64,000 nucleotides of DNA from Sphingobacteriales bacterium 50-39 (GTDB lineage Bacteria > Bacteroidota > Bacteroidia > Chitinophagales > Chitinophagaceae). The stretch is taken from NCBI GenBank assembly GCA_001898505.1, contig MKTZ01000026.1, forward strand, positions 303,194 to 367,193, read 5' to 3'. Positions 48,888 through 58,164 of this stretch are shown here, in pieces. Positions within the stretch are counted from its first letter, which is position 1. Every line of letters begins with the position of its first letter. The position numbers and the translations under genes are program-made. The notes under the pieces were generated by a model. That model had not been told where the DNA came from. It ran no database searches and was given only the letters and a program-made list of their open reading frames with translations.

Positions 48888-49859
48888 TTAATAACCATTG
48901 ATAACGACAGATCCTTCCAAATATTCTTGTGTTGGATGATAGATAAAAAGACAGCTGCCATTCCTCACTGCACGGATGACCTTTGGGCTGATGCCGGTGG
49001 GCATAGCCGGGCACCCCTGGCTGGTGCCGATGGTGCCAAAATCGGACATGTATTGCGGGTTGACATAGGATGAGCCGTGTAAGACAATATTTCTTTTGGC
49101 TGCCCTGTCATTGTACCCGGTGTCCACACCGCTGATACGGAGCGATAGCCCATTCCGTCCGATATATGTCCTTTTGGTCACATAGAAACCCAGACTGCTT
49201 TTATAGGAGTCTGGGTCATTGGAAAAAGAAGTAGCATAATCTTCGCCGGAATTCTGTCCATGCGCTACATAAGTACGATACAGTAATTTTTTGTGACGAA
49301 CATCGATGACATACATGCGCGGGCTGTAGGATGGTTGGCTGAAGTCACAAATGGTAAGCACGCTCTTCTTACGGATAAGCCCTTTCTTTAGCATATTGTG
49401 ATAGCCTCTCCATGCATACTCAAAAGCCTGTTCATTCAGGCCATCGTTCTCAAGGTCCATATAGCTGTATAGAAGCACGGCCTGGTTGACCACCGCCTTT
49501 AGCTCGCGGGCCCTTGCAACGCTGGCAACGCTGGCTTTTACAGCGGCGCTTACTGCAGTAGACATCACGTTTACATGGGAGGCAACAGACACCTTGGAAA
49601 GGTTGACGGAAGCAGCCACATGGATACGCCGGACATCCGCAAGCGGAGTAATCACACTGGATTCTGAATACAAGGGAGAAGCAGTCAGCGAAGTATAGTT
49701 GACGAATTTTTTGATAATGGAAGATGAATAATAAGGCAGCATCAGGTCTTTCCCCAATGGCTTTTCAGCGCCATCCTTGCTGCTACCCGTTAGGGAGGGT
49801 GCGGTCAGGATCATGGACGATAGGGTCACCTTGTATACAAGGCTGGTCAGGATTCGCAT
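48888..49859 (-). CDS. Murein L,D-transpeptidase catalytic-domain protein (YkuD_2 type)
   Basis: A 323-residue exported protein. Residues 1-120 form an N-terminal hydrophobic segment and an Ala/Val/Ser-rich region of low complexity. From about 145 the catalytic domain runs: SVLTICDFSQPSYSPRMYVI, YRTYVAHGQNSG, NIVLHGSSYVNP (His) and TSQGCPAMP with the nucleophile Cys. This is the Bacteroidota murein L,D-transpeptidase family, cross-linking or modifying peptidoglycan in the periplasm. A terminator follows. Length is normal for the family once the Ala-rich region is included. Confidence 0.9.
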   Translation of the reverse strand: MRILTSLVYKVTLSSMILTAPSLTGSSKDGAEKPLGKDLMLPYYSSSIIKKFVNYTSLTASPLYSESSVITPLADVRRIHVAASVNLSKVSVASHVNVMSTAVSAAVKASVASVARARELKAVVNQAVLLYSYMDLENDGLNEQAFEYAWRGYHNMLKKGLIRKKSVLTICDFSQPSYSPRMYVIDVRHKKLLYRTYVAHGQNSGEDYATSFSNDPDSYKSSLGFYVTKRTYIGRNGLSLRISGVDTGYNDRAAKRNIVLHGSSYVNPQYMSDFGTIGTSQGCPAMPTGISPKVIRAVRNGSCLFIYHPTQEYLEGSVVINGY

Positions 49860-49919
49860 GGAATTTGGATTTTAGGATAATTAGGATTTTAGCGTTGATT
49901 TGTTCTTTTTTTTGTCATC

Positions 49920-50504
49920 TCAAGGGTCGGTTTTAATGATGAAAGAATTTTTTTCCACCAGCACATCATCCTTAAATAGCTTGTACTGAAAAAGACCTGC
50001 GTGAAGGAAATTCACTTTTTCAACGATCAACAAGGAATCCTGGATATGCCCTATCTCAAACAGGAATTGCTCCTGCTGGTCGAAAAAACGGATCCTGTAT
50101 TTACCCCTGGAGAAAGGAACCATTATCTTCAGACTGCTATTCTTCTCCCTCCTGACATACTTCGAAGCTATCCGCTCTTCCGCCGGACTGAGCCATCCGG
50201 TGTCCTTGTCAATAAATGTCCGGGGGATGTGTTTCTGGAAAAATAACCCATCCCCGGAAAGATCTAATGTCTGTAGGCCTTCGTCGGAGCTCCGAGCACT
50301 CGCTCCTCCTCGCTCGGGACCTTCGGTCCTGGACGACGAACCTCCGGTCCGTCCTAGATATAACGGATAAATCCCGGAAATATGACTACACCGGGAATAA
50401 GAATAATAAAAACTGGCTTTATTAGCTTTAGCAACGGTCGTCAGCAAAACTGCTAACGCAAGAAAGGCAAGAGACTTGTCTTTCCAGGATAATGGATCTG
50501 ACAT
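49920..50504 (-). CDS. Exported protein of unknown function with a palindromic insert
   Basis: A 194-residue protein. Residues 10-28 are hydrophobic (SLAFLALAVLLTTVAKA). Residues 48-75 are Gly/Ser/Arg-rich and encoded by GC-rich DNA full of inverted repeats (50282-50354), unlike the rest of the gene. The remaining 120 residues read like a normal protein (YRIRFFDQQEQFLFEIGHIQ). No family is recognised. The insert may be a REP-like element caught in frame. Confidence 0.55.
   Translation of the reverse strand: MSDPLSWKDKSLAFLALAVLLTTVAKANKASFYYSYSRCSHISGIYPLYLGRTGGSSSRTEGPERGGASARSSDEGLQTLDLSGDGLFFQKHIPRTFIDKDTGWLSPAEERIASKYVRREKNSSLKIMVPFSRGKYRIRFFDQQEQFLFEIGHIQDSLLIVEKVNFLHAGLFQYKLFKDDVLVEKNSFIIKTDP
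50282..50354. repeat. Cluster of small palindromes inside a gene
   Basis: CGGAGCTCCG (50285-50294), CCGAGC with GCTCGG (50292-50297 and 50312-50317), GGACC-TTC-GGTCC (50317-50329) and GGAC with GTCC (50331-50334 and 50351-50354) lie end to end. Local base composition is much more GC-rich than the host gene. The layout is like an extragenic palindromic element, but here within a reading frame. Confidence 0.6.
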
Positions 50505-50609
50505 AGGCTTGGGATTCTTATATAAAGAAAATCAAATATCTGGAATTCCGGTGCTCATAGGTCGAAAAGGATTTACGATATAAGACAATGTGTTATTCGC
50601 TGATACTCA

Positions 50610-50879
50610 TCATGCAGTACCTTCTTTTACCTGCTTGATGGATACCACTGGTGAAGGCGCGTCTTTCGTCTCCTTCATCTTTGACTGGAGCTCGCAGTAT
50701 TCTTTTTGCACTTCGAGTATCTCAGCACCTACATCTGCTACCTCACTCTCCAAAGCTGAAATCTGCCTGTTCTTTTTGGCAAGTTGCCTGCTACGCAGGA
50801 GAAACCCGACAAAGGCGGCAAGTCCAAGCGATACCAAAAAGGTAACGACATTCATGGTTAGGTCGAATGATACGGGCAT
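50610..50879 (-). CDS. Small membrane protein with coiled coil
   Basis: An 89-residue protein: one N-terminal transmembrane helix (VVTFLVSLGLAAFVGFLL), a short basic stretch (RSRQLAKKNRQ), then a coiled coil (ISALESEVADVGAEILEVQK) and a Ser/Pro tail. A second ATG at 50853-50855 gives MNVVTFLV, equally plausible. No family known. It stands alone with about 105 and 250 bases of gene-free DNA on either side. Confidence 0.6.
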   Translation of the reverse strand: MPVSFDLTMNVVTFLVSLGLAAFVGFLLRSRQLAKKNRQISALESEVADVGAEILEVQKEYCELQSKMKETKDAPSPVVSIKQVKEGTA

Positions 50880-51129
50880 AAAAAAAGATTTAAATGGAAA
50901 ATGGCCTGTGAAAAACCTATTTCTCCATTCTTTAATTTACCGCGCAGGCAAACCAACCAACGGGGGAAGCATATCTGGTTAACGGCTGTAACGTACCAAT
51001 GGTACGAAGGGAAATGTAGATTTTACTCATAGAGTACAGATTTGTTTCCTATAAAATTACCCCCCCATACAGCCCCGCTTTACTCATTTTGCTAAAAATA
51101 CCCCCTCATAAGGACAAATGGACCCGGTT

Positions 51130-52050
51130 TTATGCGAGGTTGTCCATCTGTTTTTTATATTTCCCGGGTGTGATCCTGTAGATCTTTTTAAAGGCGAGAA
51201 TGTAATTGCTAATACTTGAATAGCCAATCTCATAGGCTATTTGGCTAATGGACTTGACATTATCGGCGATCATCTCCCTGGATTTCTCGATCCTTTTATT
51301 ACGGATGTATTCCGAGATGGTCATACCATGTATCGACTTGAACAGGAAGTTCAGCTTGTGATAGCTGGTATACGTCTTTTTTAGGATAGAATCCACGGTA
51401 AAAGTATCCGAACAGTAGTACTCCGAGATATAAGACTCCACCTCACGGATCAAGCTCAGGTCATCCTCGTTGTCAATGCCGGTGGAAGCATTTACTCCAG
51501 CCAGGTTCCGGTGGCGGCTGCAGAAAAAATGCTCCAGCAGACAAAGCGCATGGTTCTGGATCTCCAGCAGACTGCTGGTATCTGCCTCCGGCTGCGGGAT
51601 ATGACCGGCGATAGCGGAAAAAAGGGTTAGCTGTCTACGTCCCAGGCGGCAGGTGATGATGCTGCCCTCTCCTTCCAGGGCCTGATCGATCTTCTGGAAG
51701 TTGGGGTTGCGCTTCAGAAAAACGTCTATCCAGTCCGACGATATAAATAAGGTGACCGCTGCAAGCTGAATGGGGTCTGTACTGCGGAGCAGGAGAGGCT
51801 GTGTAGCCAGGGACAAGAGACCGAGTCCGGGACTCGCCTGGAAAAGTCCATCTTTTCCATCTCCCGAAGCAATATGAAGATCTCCTTTGTAATTGATAAA
51901 GGTCAGCAGCAGGCCATTTTCCCCGGCGGCAGGAATAGACAAGTTCAATTCATCCACCGATTCCTTCCAGCAGGTGATCTGCAGTCCTACTGGTAATTTC
52001 TCGGTGAATCTCGGTGGGGGGTGGTTGGGGTGGTTAGTAATAAAGGTCAT
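51130..52050 (-). CDS. AraC-family regulator, downstream member of a pair
   Basis: From the ATG at 52048-52050 the protein has 306 residues; the longer frame would overlap the upstream regulator gene. The C-terminal AraC HTH pair is clear (SILKKTYTSYHKLNFLFKSI and ISQIAYEIGYSSISNYILAF), ending ITPGKYKKQ. The N-terminal half is an unrecognised sensor domain. It follows a second AraC gene by 19 bases, probably one transcript. Targets unknown. Confidence 0.88.
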   Translation of the reverse strand: MTFITNHPNHPPPRFTEKLPVGLQITCWKESVDELNLSIPAAGENGLLLTFINYKGDLHIASGDGKDGLFQASPGLGLLSLATQPLLLRSTDPIQLAAVTLFISSDWIDVFLKRNPNFQKIDQALEGEGSIITCRLGRRQLTLFSAIAGHIPQPEADTSSLLEIQNHALCLLEHFFCSRHRNLAGVNASTGIDNEDDLSLIREVESYISEYYCSDTFTVDSILKKTYTSYHKLNFLFKSIHGMTISEYIRNKRIEKSREMIADNVKSISQIAYEIGYSSISNYILAFKKIYRITPGKYKKQMDNLA

Positions 52051-52069
52051 CAAAAAGGGTTTATTGGGT

Positions 52070-53068
52070 TTAATGCGGGTTGAGATAATGCCAGGGTGAA
52101 AAGCCGTACTCCTTTTTAAAGGCCAGGGTGAAATGGCTGGGGTTGGAGTATCCGATCTCCGTTGCAACGACTTTTACGGGTACTTTGTTATCGAGCAGCT
52201 TACGGGCATGCTCCAGCTTATTTTTCTGGTAATATCCGAATAGGGTCTCGCCGTAGTATTTCTTGAACTTTGTCTTGAGGCTGGTGGGACTCATCGCTGA
52301 AATGCGGGATAATTTCTCGATACCCGGAAATTCCTGCTTGTAATTCGAACAAAGATGATGCTCTACCTTCGACAGGTTGAGCGTGTCCTGTGTACTGAGA
52401 TAGTTCCCATCCTTCGTCAGCCGTTCCATAACAAAGAACTGCTGCAGGAGGTATTCTACCAGGATGGATACATTCCTTATCGTGAACAGCTCGCGAAAAG
52501 GATGCTGAACGATGTCAGCCATAAAATCATTGAGCAGCAGCCGGTATTTGAACGTAATGGGCCAGCTGAGAGAAGTATTATTATGGGATTGCAGTATGGA
52601 CTGGATCGCCCCCGCATCGAAATCATCTATAAGATGCCCCATGCTCGATTTCTGGACTCTTACGATCAACGCACGGACCGTCTTCTCCTTGGGATAGCTT
52701 ACCAACTTGCCATAACTGGCATCGGTGATCGATACAGAGGAATTATGCCTGTCCCCGGGAGTCCCTGCATAGGTCAGTGAAAGATCACTCTCCAGCTTGC
52801 CGGGGAGGCTGATATCATCAAAACACAAGACGTATGAGGAAGCGCTGCGGGAAGGTAAGAAACTAAATGTCAGATCTTCAGTAAGGCTGGATACGTTGAT
52901 GGCCAGGACTTCGACGCCGGTGGAGATGCCTGCGACCGCCATAAAGCCTTTCCCCGACTTTCCTGAAAAATAAAGCACCGAATCAGTAACGATACAGGAT
53001 TTGTCTTCTGCCATCACCTCAAAACACTTCAGAAAAGATTCTGAATTTTCAAGAGATACATAACTCAT
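52070..53068 (-). CDS. AraC-family regulator, upstream member of a pair
   Basis: A 332-residue protein with a C-terminal AraC HTH (SRISAMSPTSLKTKFKKYYG and VVATEIGYSNPSHFTLAFKK, ending FSPWHYLNPH). The N-terminal 220 residues are unrecognised and differ from the downstream regulator except in overall plan. It starts 19 bases before the second gene begins, so the two act in one unit. The 5' gap to the sigma-like gene is divergent and AT-rich. Confidence 0.9.
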   Translation of the reverse strand: MSYVSLENSESFLKCFEVMAEDKSCIVTDSVLYFSGKSGKGFMAVAGISTGVEVLAINVSSLTEDLTFSFLPSRSASSYVLCFDDISLPGKLESDLSLTYAGTPGDRHNSSVSITDASYGKLVSYPKEKTVRALIVRVQKSSMGHLIDDFDAGAIQSILQSHNNTSLSWPITFKYRLLLNDFMADIVQHPFRELFTIRNVSILVEYLLQQFFVMERLTKDGNYLSTQDTLNLSKVEHHLCSNYKQEFPGIEKLSRISAMSPTSLKTKFKKYYGETLFGYYQKNKLEHARKLLDNKVPVKVVATEIGYSNPSHFTLAFKKEYGFSPWHYLNPH

Positions 53069-53425
53069 GGACTTAAATTAATTTATGCGCCCTTACGTAA
53101 AGAACTTATACAGGCTACTAATCTATATAAGCTGATTTTTCTGCATCAACAAGGTATTAATAAGCCACCCGCGCTGGTATAGTACAAAATTTAATTGAAG
53201 GTAGTTTTTTAACTACAAAATGAGGACTATTTTTTGGATATTAAATATTTATAATACATATCGTATTAAATAAAAATGTTTTTTGTTTTTCTTGGTCAAA
53301 AGCGACTTGTCTCTTTGCGTAAGCAAAAGGACATAGACAATTATCAATTGTCTCATTTTATGCAAATATTTACCTCGCATTTGTTCCGTGATCCCTTACC
53401 TATGACAATAAAAAATCCATACCAC
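53069..53425. promoter_or_regulatory. AT-rich divergent intergenic region with a hairpin
   Basis: No gene is supported; a frame open from 53276 only extends the next gene. GTAGTT-TTTT-AACTAC (53201-53216) is a perfect 6-bp hairpin. Promoters for the AraC pair and the sigma-like gene should lie here. Confidence 0.4.
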
Positions 53426-53923
53426 ATGAATAATTCCCTAAAAAAAGAAGGTCCTGATCAGGATCTTAGATCCCTTCTAAAATCCCAGCACAAAAGAGTC
53501 TATTCCATCTGTCGCTTTTTCGCCAACAATTACCGGGAGCACCAAAAACTTTTTGCCGACATTATTTCCGCTGCCTCGCAGAGCATCCGCTTTAGGAGAG
53601 GTAATGACAGTAAGCAGGTGCTTTTGCTGAGGGCATGTATCAATATGGCCGCCCTGCATTCCATTTGTCTGGATATGCAACCGAATACAGACCGGAGCAT
53701 CCAGTTCAAATCTCCTGACTATCAAAAGAATATGGTTCAATTTAGGACTCGTATTGGACAGATTTCCGACTATGAGAAAATGCGTCTTTTTCTGGGTTTC
53801 CAGAGCACGTCCGAGATAGGCATCGAAGACCTTGTGGGGCCGCTGCCGTCCAAAGTTGTCCCGAGCGAAGGGGTTAAAAAGAACTTTATCCCTTACCTAA
53901 AGGAAAAACTCGTATGGAGCTAA
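53426..53923 (+). CDS. Degenerate ECF sigma-like protein
   Basis: From ATG 53426 (MNNSLKKEGPDQD) the protein has 165 residues; starts at 53402 or 53276 remain possible. QHKRVYSICRFFANNYREHQ and ADIISAASQSIRFRRGNDSK align with region 2 of Bacteroidota ECF factors, but the -10 recognition part is weak. The C-terminal part (RIGQISDYEKMRLFLGFQST) corresponds to region 4, yet its HTH is not intact. The next gene overlaps by 10 bases and begins with MELKNLQESW, the usual companion of such sigma genes. So it looks like a decayed or repurposed sigma factor. Confidence 0.6.
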   Translation: MNNSLKKEGPDQDLRSLLKSQHKRVYSICRFFANNYREHQKLFADIISAASQSIRFRRGNDSKQVLLLRACINMAALHSICLDMQPNTDRSIQFKSPDYQKNMVQFRTRIGQISDYEKMRLFLGFQSTSEIGIEDLVGPLPSKVVPSEGVKKNFIPYLKEKLVWS

Positions 53924-54543
53924 AAAATCTACAAGAATCCTGGGACAGTTTCCCCGAGGTATCGATGGAAGAGCGTCCGGTGCTTTCATCCGACCTGGAA
54001 CAGATCGTAGTGAGAAACCCCTTGTCCGATGCCTTTTACTTGAAAAATAAGATCCTTTTCCGGATCATTATAGGTAGCCTGCTGCTGCTGTATAATATCT
54101 ACCATCTCCGCGCACTCTACAGGTACGGCGGACCGGATATGGATCAGCAGGTGCTCCTCTTTTTCCTGCTGGCTTATTTTGTCTACTTCCATATAAGGCT
54201 GTTGCTGTTTGCAGACTACCCAACCCTGCTGGGGCTGCAGCTGATCCCTTTTCTGCAGAAGATCGAGACCATCATGGATAAGTATATCTTTTCTTTTGGG
54301 ATACTAAGCGTCCTATCGGGATTTTACACCCTGATGCTTTTTGGAAAGGTCTTTTACTTTTCCAGGGGCGGCTCCTCCCCTGTGCTTCTTGAAAATGGGG
54401 TTTATAAATGGCTGATCATTATTTTTCTATCCGTCAGCTTCTATATTCTTTTTCTTCATACATTGATCCCTAAGTATAAGAAGCTGCTGGAAGCTGTCAG
54501 GAAGTATAAGGTAGGGATAGGGGCCCGGCCGCAAAAAAAATAA
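53914..54543 (+). CDS. Four-helix membrane protein paired with the sigma-like gene
   Basis: A 209-residue protein starting MELKNLQESWDSFPEV, a leader common in Bacteroidota membrane proteins encoded behind ECF sigma genes. Four hydrophobic helices follow (IIIGSLLLLYNIYHL, VLLFFLLAYFVYFHI, ILSVLSGFYTLMLFG, WLIIIFLSVSFYILFL). It overlaps the sigma-like gene by 10 bases. A role as membrane-bound anti-sigma partner is plausible, not shown. Confidence 0.75.
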   Translation: MELKNLQESWDSFPEVSMEERPVLSSDLEQIVVRNPLSDAFYLKNKILFRIIIGSLLLLYNIYHLRALYRYGGPDMDQQVLLFFLLAYFVYFHIRLLLFADYPTLLGLQLIPFLQKIETIMDKYIFSFGILSVLSGFYTLMLFGKVFYFSRGGSSPVLLENGVYKWLIIIFLSVSFYILFLHTLIPKYKKLLEAVRKYKVGIGARPQKK

Positions 54544-54627
54544 AACCCGACCCTTTCGGCGCCATTAAAATATAAGTTATATCATTTATATTTGTTTGGT
54601 ACGAGAACCCTATTACAAACCGAGACA

Positions 54628-55257
54628 ATGCACACTATCTTAATCGCTGATGACCATTCCATCGTCAGAGCCGGGTTAAAGCTCCTGATCAATAGTAGTA
54701 TACGGGATGTGACTATTGATGAAGCCGAGGATGGAGAGACGGTGATAAAAAAAATGCGTTCTGCCAGCTTTGACCTGCTGATACTGGATATCAATATGCC
54801 TCATACGGAGTCCTTCAGCCTCACTACTTACCTGTTGAAGGAGTATCCTACTTTAAAGATCATCATCTTTACCATGAACCAAGAGGTGTTTTTCGCAAAA
54901 CGTTTCCTCAAGATCGGTGCGCATGGTTACCTGAACAAGTATTCGAAAGAGTCGGAGATCAAATATGCCATTCAAAAAGTGCTGAGCGGTAAACGCTATA
55001 TCAGTGACAACCTCGCAGAAATATTGTCCGGTGAACTTACAAAGAAGCTAAAGGACAATCCTTTCGAGGACCTCTCCGACCGGGAGTTCGAGGTTGTCCT
55101 GCAAATGTTGAAAGGGAGCTCGGTATCCGAAATTGCCAACACGCTCAGTCTTCACAAATCCACGGTGGGCACACACAAGACCCGCATATTGGACAAGCTG
55201 AAGATCTCTAATACAGTGGAGCTGATCAATTTGGCAAGGCTATACGAGATCATTTGA
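54628..55257 (+). CDS. NarL/FixJ-type response regulator
   Basis: From ATG 54628 (MHTILIADDHSIVRAG) 209 residues; the frame extends to 54592 but the family starts here. Receiver D8-D9 and phospho-acceptor D54 (LILDINMP), Lys in LNKYSKES, then a LuxR HTH (LSDREFEVVLQMLKGSSVSEIANTL and KSTVGTHKTRILDKLKI). No kinase gene is adjacent; the 45 kb sensor kinase or a distant one may phosphorylate it. It resembles the 44400 regulator in plan. Confidence 0.95.
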   Translation: MHTILIADDHSIVRAGLKLLINSSIRDVTIDEAEDGETVIKKMRSASFDLLILDINMPHTESFSLTTYLLKEYPTLKIIIFTMNQEVFFAKRFLKIGAHGYLNKYSKESEIKYAIQKVLSGKRYISDNLAEILSGELTKKLKDNPFEDLSDREFEVVLQMLKGSSVSEIANTLSLHKSTVGTHKTRILDKLKISNTVELINLARLYEII

Positions 55258-55264
55258 CCGGTCA

Positions 55265-56071
55265 TCACCCAAAGAATTTTTCCAAAGCCAGCCGGACGCC
55301 ATCATTGTTATTGGTGTCTGTCACATAATCCGCCGCTGCCTTGATCTCATCAGGAGCATTGCCCATCGCTACGCCCATTCCCGCAAATTCGATCATTTCC
55401 CTGTCATTGAAATTATCACCCATGGCGATCACTTCCTTACGGTCGATGTTCATCCGTTGGATCAGCCAGCTCACAGCATTTGACTTGGAGCCCCGCGGGT
55501 CCATTACTTCCAGGTAGGTGGGTTTGGAAGGATAAATATTGAGCTTGTCGTTGTAGGCGCTCCTGAGATACTGCTGTATCCGCTGAATATTGGCGGCTTC
55601 GCTCATCACCATCATCTTATTGGGAGCAATGCCACGCTGCCCCCACTCTTTGACAAGTTCGGGAAGAGGCGCCACTTCCAATGCCACATCCATGATCCGT
55701 TGCTCATAATCTGTCCATTTGTCCTTTGCCTCGGCGAACCACTCCTTCTGAAGATAATAGGCAATAGTTGCGTTGAAAGGCCTTACTTTTTCCGACACGG
55801 CTTCCGTTATATCCAGGTCGATCCTTACATCCAGGATGGGCTGCCCCTTTTCGACAATATAGCTGCCGTTGAGACTTACCAGCGGATGATCATCGGGAAT
55901 ACCGATGGAACGGAAAGTAGGCAGGATAGCATCAAACGGTCTCGCAGACACCAGAATGACGGGGATGTCCCTCCTGGTAAGTTGTTGGATCTTTTCCTTC
56001 GTCGCCTCACTGACGGAATGGTCCGACTTCAACAGGGTCCCGTCCATATCCAGGAATACAGCCTTATACAT
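55265..56071 (-). CDS. Cof-type HAD phosphatase
   Basis: From the ATG whose complement ends at 56071: MYKAVFLDMDGTLLKSDHSV carries motif I (DMDGT). VILVSARPFDAIL is motif II, KSNAVSWL gives the motif III Lys and MGDNFNDREMIEFAG motif IV. A C2 cap lies between II and III. The 268-residue enzyme removes phosphate from sugars or nucleotide-type substrates. The frame's upstream extension is not family-like. Convergent with the response-regulator gene. Confidence 0.93.
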   Translation of the reverse strand: MYKAVFLDMDGTLLKSDHSVSEATKEKIQQLTRRDIPVILVSARPFDAILPTFRSIGIPDDHPLVSLNGSYIVEKGQPILDVRIDLDITEAVSEKVRPFNATIAYYLQKEWFAEAKDKWTDYEQRIMDVALEVAPLPELVKEWGQRGIAPNKMMVMSEAANIQRIQQYLRSAYNDKLNIYPSKPTYLEVMDPRGSKSNAVSWLIQRMNIDRKEVIAMGDNFNDREMIEFAGMGVAMGNAPDEIKAAADYVTDTNNNDGVRLALEKFFG

Positions 56072-56099
56072 GTAGCGGTTTTTGGACGCGCAATTTAAG

Positions 56100-57254
56100 T
56101 TAAACCCTGATATAAATCTTTTTTGCATCCAGGAATTTGCCCACCAGCCAGCATACCATCATATAGCTCAGAGCAAAGAACAATGACCCCACTGCCCCTG
56201 GCAGGATCTTCTGATAAAAGCTGCTGTTGATCCATCCGAAGAGGCTTTCACCAGGGCCGTGCGGGATGATGAACAATACGGTCACCAGCAATTCCGACAG
56301 CAGGTAGATGAACAGCGGATTCTTTCCAAATACATTAAAAAAGGAGGTCCAGGCTTTCTTCTGCCGGAATTCGATGATATAAATAAGGAAGGCGAGAAAA
56401 ATAAGATCGATGCCTACGGTATACAGCACATAAGAGCTTGTCCATAGTTTCTTATTGATGGGCAGGAGGAGGTCCCACCCTACGGCCACTGCCATCAGCG
56501 CGCTGCCCGTGAGCAGCATTTTGGTAAGTCCCTCATAGCTCTTGCCCTTCTGCTGGACAAAGACGCCGGTGAAATAGCCGGCAATGACATTGACAATGGC
56601 AGGGAACGTGCTAAGGATGCCTTCGGGGTCAAAGGCCACCCCCTCCCCATGATACATATGGTCCTGTCCCATGACCCATACATCCAGCCTGTAGCCGGCA
56701 TTGGTGGTCATACCAAACGGGTCAGCTCCCGGCACACCGGCCCAGAGCAGTATCAGCCAATAGCCTATCAGCAGGATTGCCGAAATGACAAAGACGGCCC
56801 TTGTGGAAAGGTATTGGACAAGGATGGAAGCAAAAAAATAGCAGAGGGCTATCCGTTGCAGCACACCCAATATCCGGGTATGAGAGACGGGTGACAGGTG
56901 CCAGTGGCCATTCTCGGGCTGGAAAAAGGGGAACCAGTAAAGTAAAAAGCCCAGCAGGAAAATAAGCAGGGTCCTTTTAAATATCTTTCCCAGTATGGCC
57001 CCATTGCTCATGGTGGCAAATTTCTTGCGGGCAAAGCTCATGGCATTGCCTACGGCAAAGAGGAAGGAGGGGAATACCAGGTCGGTGGGCGTGCAGCCAT
57101 TCCAATGCGCATGACGCAAAGGGGAAAAAGTGAAGATCTCGCTGCCTGGAGTATTCACAATGATCATAAAACAAACGGTCATTCCTCTGAAAATGTCCAG
57201 GGACAAAGATCTCGATGAGGATGGTAATACGGGGACTTCCGGGGATTGGGTCAT
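56100..57254 (-). CDS. Heparan-alpha-glucosaminide-acetyltransferase-like membrane protein
   Basis: A 384-residue integral membrane protein. RSLSLDIFRGMTVCFMIIVN followed by HAHWNGCTPTDLVFPSFLF is the signature of the NagX/HGSNAT family (DUF5009/DUF1624 type); the conserved His of the W-N-G-x-T-P-x-D segment is present. About ten hydrophobic helices follow. Family members transfer acetyl groups to amino sugars across the membrane, so a role in amino-sugar use is likely. It lies 28 bases before the HAD gene on the same strand. Confidence 0.88.
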   Translation of the reverse strand: MTQSPEVPVLPSSSRSLSLDIFRGMTVCFMIIVNTPGSEIFTFSPLRHAHWNGCTPTDLVFPSFLFAVGNAMSFARKKFATMSNGAILGKIFKRTLLIFLLGFLLYWFPFFQPENGHWHLSPVSHTRILGVLQRIALCYFFASILVQYLSTRAVFVISAILLIGYWLILLWAGVPGADPFGMTTNAGYRLDVWVMGQDHMYHGEGVAFDPEGILSTFPAIVNVIAGYFTGVFVQQKGKSYEGLTKMLLTGSALMAVAVGWDLLLPINKKLWTSSYVLYTVGIDLIFLAFLIYIIEFRQKKAWTSFFNVFGKNPLFIYLLSELLVTVLFIIPHGPGESLFGWINSSFYQKILPGAVGSLFFALSYMMVCWLVGKFLDAKKIYIRV

Positions 57255-57257
57255 TCT

Positions 57258-58020
57258 TTATTGGGAATTAAATATTCGATGAATATAGGCAAAAAAGAGA
57301 GTGTACCAAAAATTGGTGCCGTTGGCATCGATGTACTGTGCCAGCGGAAAAGGCGGCACTTCAAAATCACAGATCATGGCTGTGTCGGTGTATTGTATAG
57401 GGTGGAATCTCGTATAATTCTCAAATGTAGGCCGGTCCCCTTGTCCGGAAACTTTTGTAAGCGTCACCTTTAATGCTTTCATAGGCGTCACAGCCCCGGT
57501 CAGGCTGAAGGCATTATTGGTCTTATCCTCCAGGGTGAACATATCGTCAATAGTAGGATCAACCACATTGATCCGGCCCAGGGAAGGATAAAATTTAGTG
57601 CCATGCACATTTGTAGCCTGGATGTCGAATACGTAAAGCCCCAGTGGCAGGTTCAGGGAACCCTTGTTAAAGGTCAGCTGGCCGCTGACATTATTAAACT
57701 CCATGGGTGTAACATGCCTCGTCTCTCTTTTCTGGTAGAGAAGGGTGATCGTAGTATCCACATTGACATCAAATGCCATCCCCGCCTTAAAGACGGTTAT
57801 ATCATATTGGGTATTCCATTCTGTCGGGAGAGTTTTGCCGAAGCTGTCCCGAAGATTCAGCATTTTATAGGTGATGGGGGGCGTAGACCCATCCGGGTTG
57901 ATGGGGCCCGACTGAACCCAGCGGCAGACCCCGCTGGCAATAAAGGTCGGGGCTCTTATAGCGCAGGGTGTCGCTGAGGAACCCGTCGGTGATCAATTTG
58001 CTAAAGCATTTTAACCACAT
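57258..58020 (-). pseudogene. Broken DUF5007-like lipoprotein gene
   Basis: Two minus-strand frames join into one protein. From 58020 the first reads MWLKCFSKLITDGFLSDTLR then YKSP; from a run of four C (57952-57949) the sense continues in a second frame as TFIASGVCRW, then INPDGSTPPITYKMLNLRDS to the stop at 57258. Removing one C from the run restores a single frame of about 253 residues. No signal peptide remains, so the 5' end is lost as well. The body resembles DUF5007-type lipoproteins (beta-sandwich, conserved NPDGS region); the family name is tentative. Confidence 0.6.
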
Positions 58021-58164
58021 TTTAACCTCTCGAATACAATAAATTCCGTAGGCAAACGATTGCGTAACGGGAATTTGGTTAAGGGCAGCAACAGTAAAAA
58101 TATTTTTTGGGATCGCGCGTTTTAGCAGAAAGCTTTCGCTTATCATAAATCCTTTCCGAGAACA

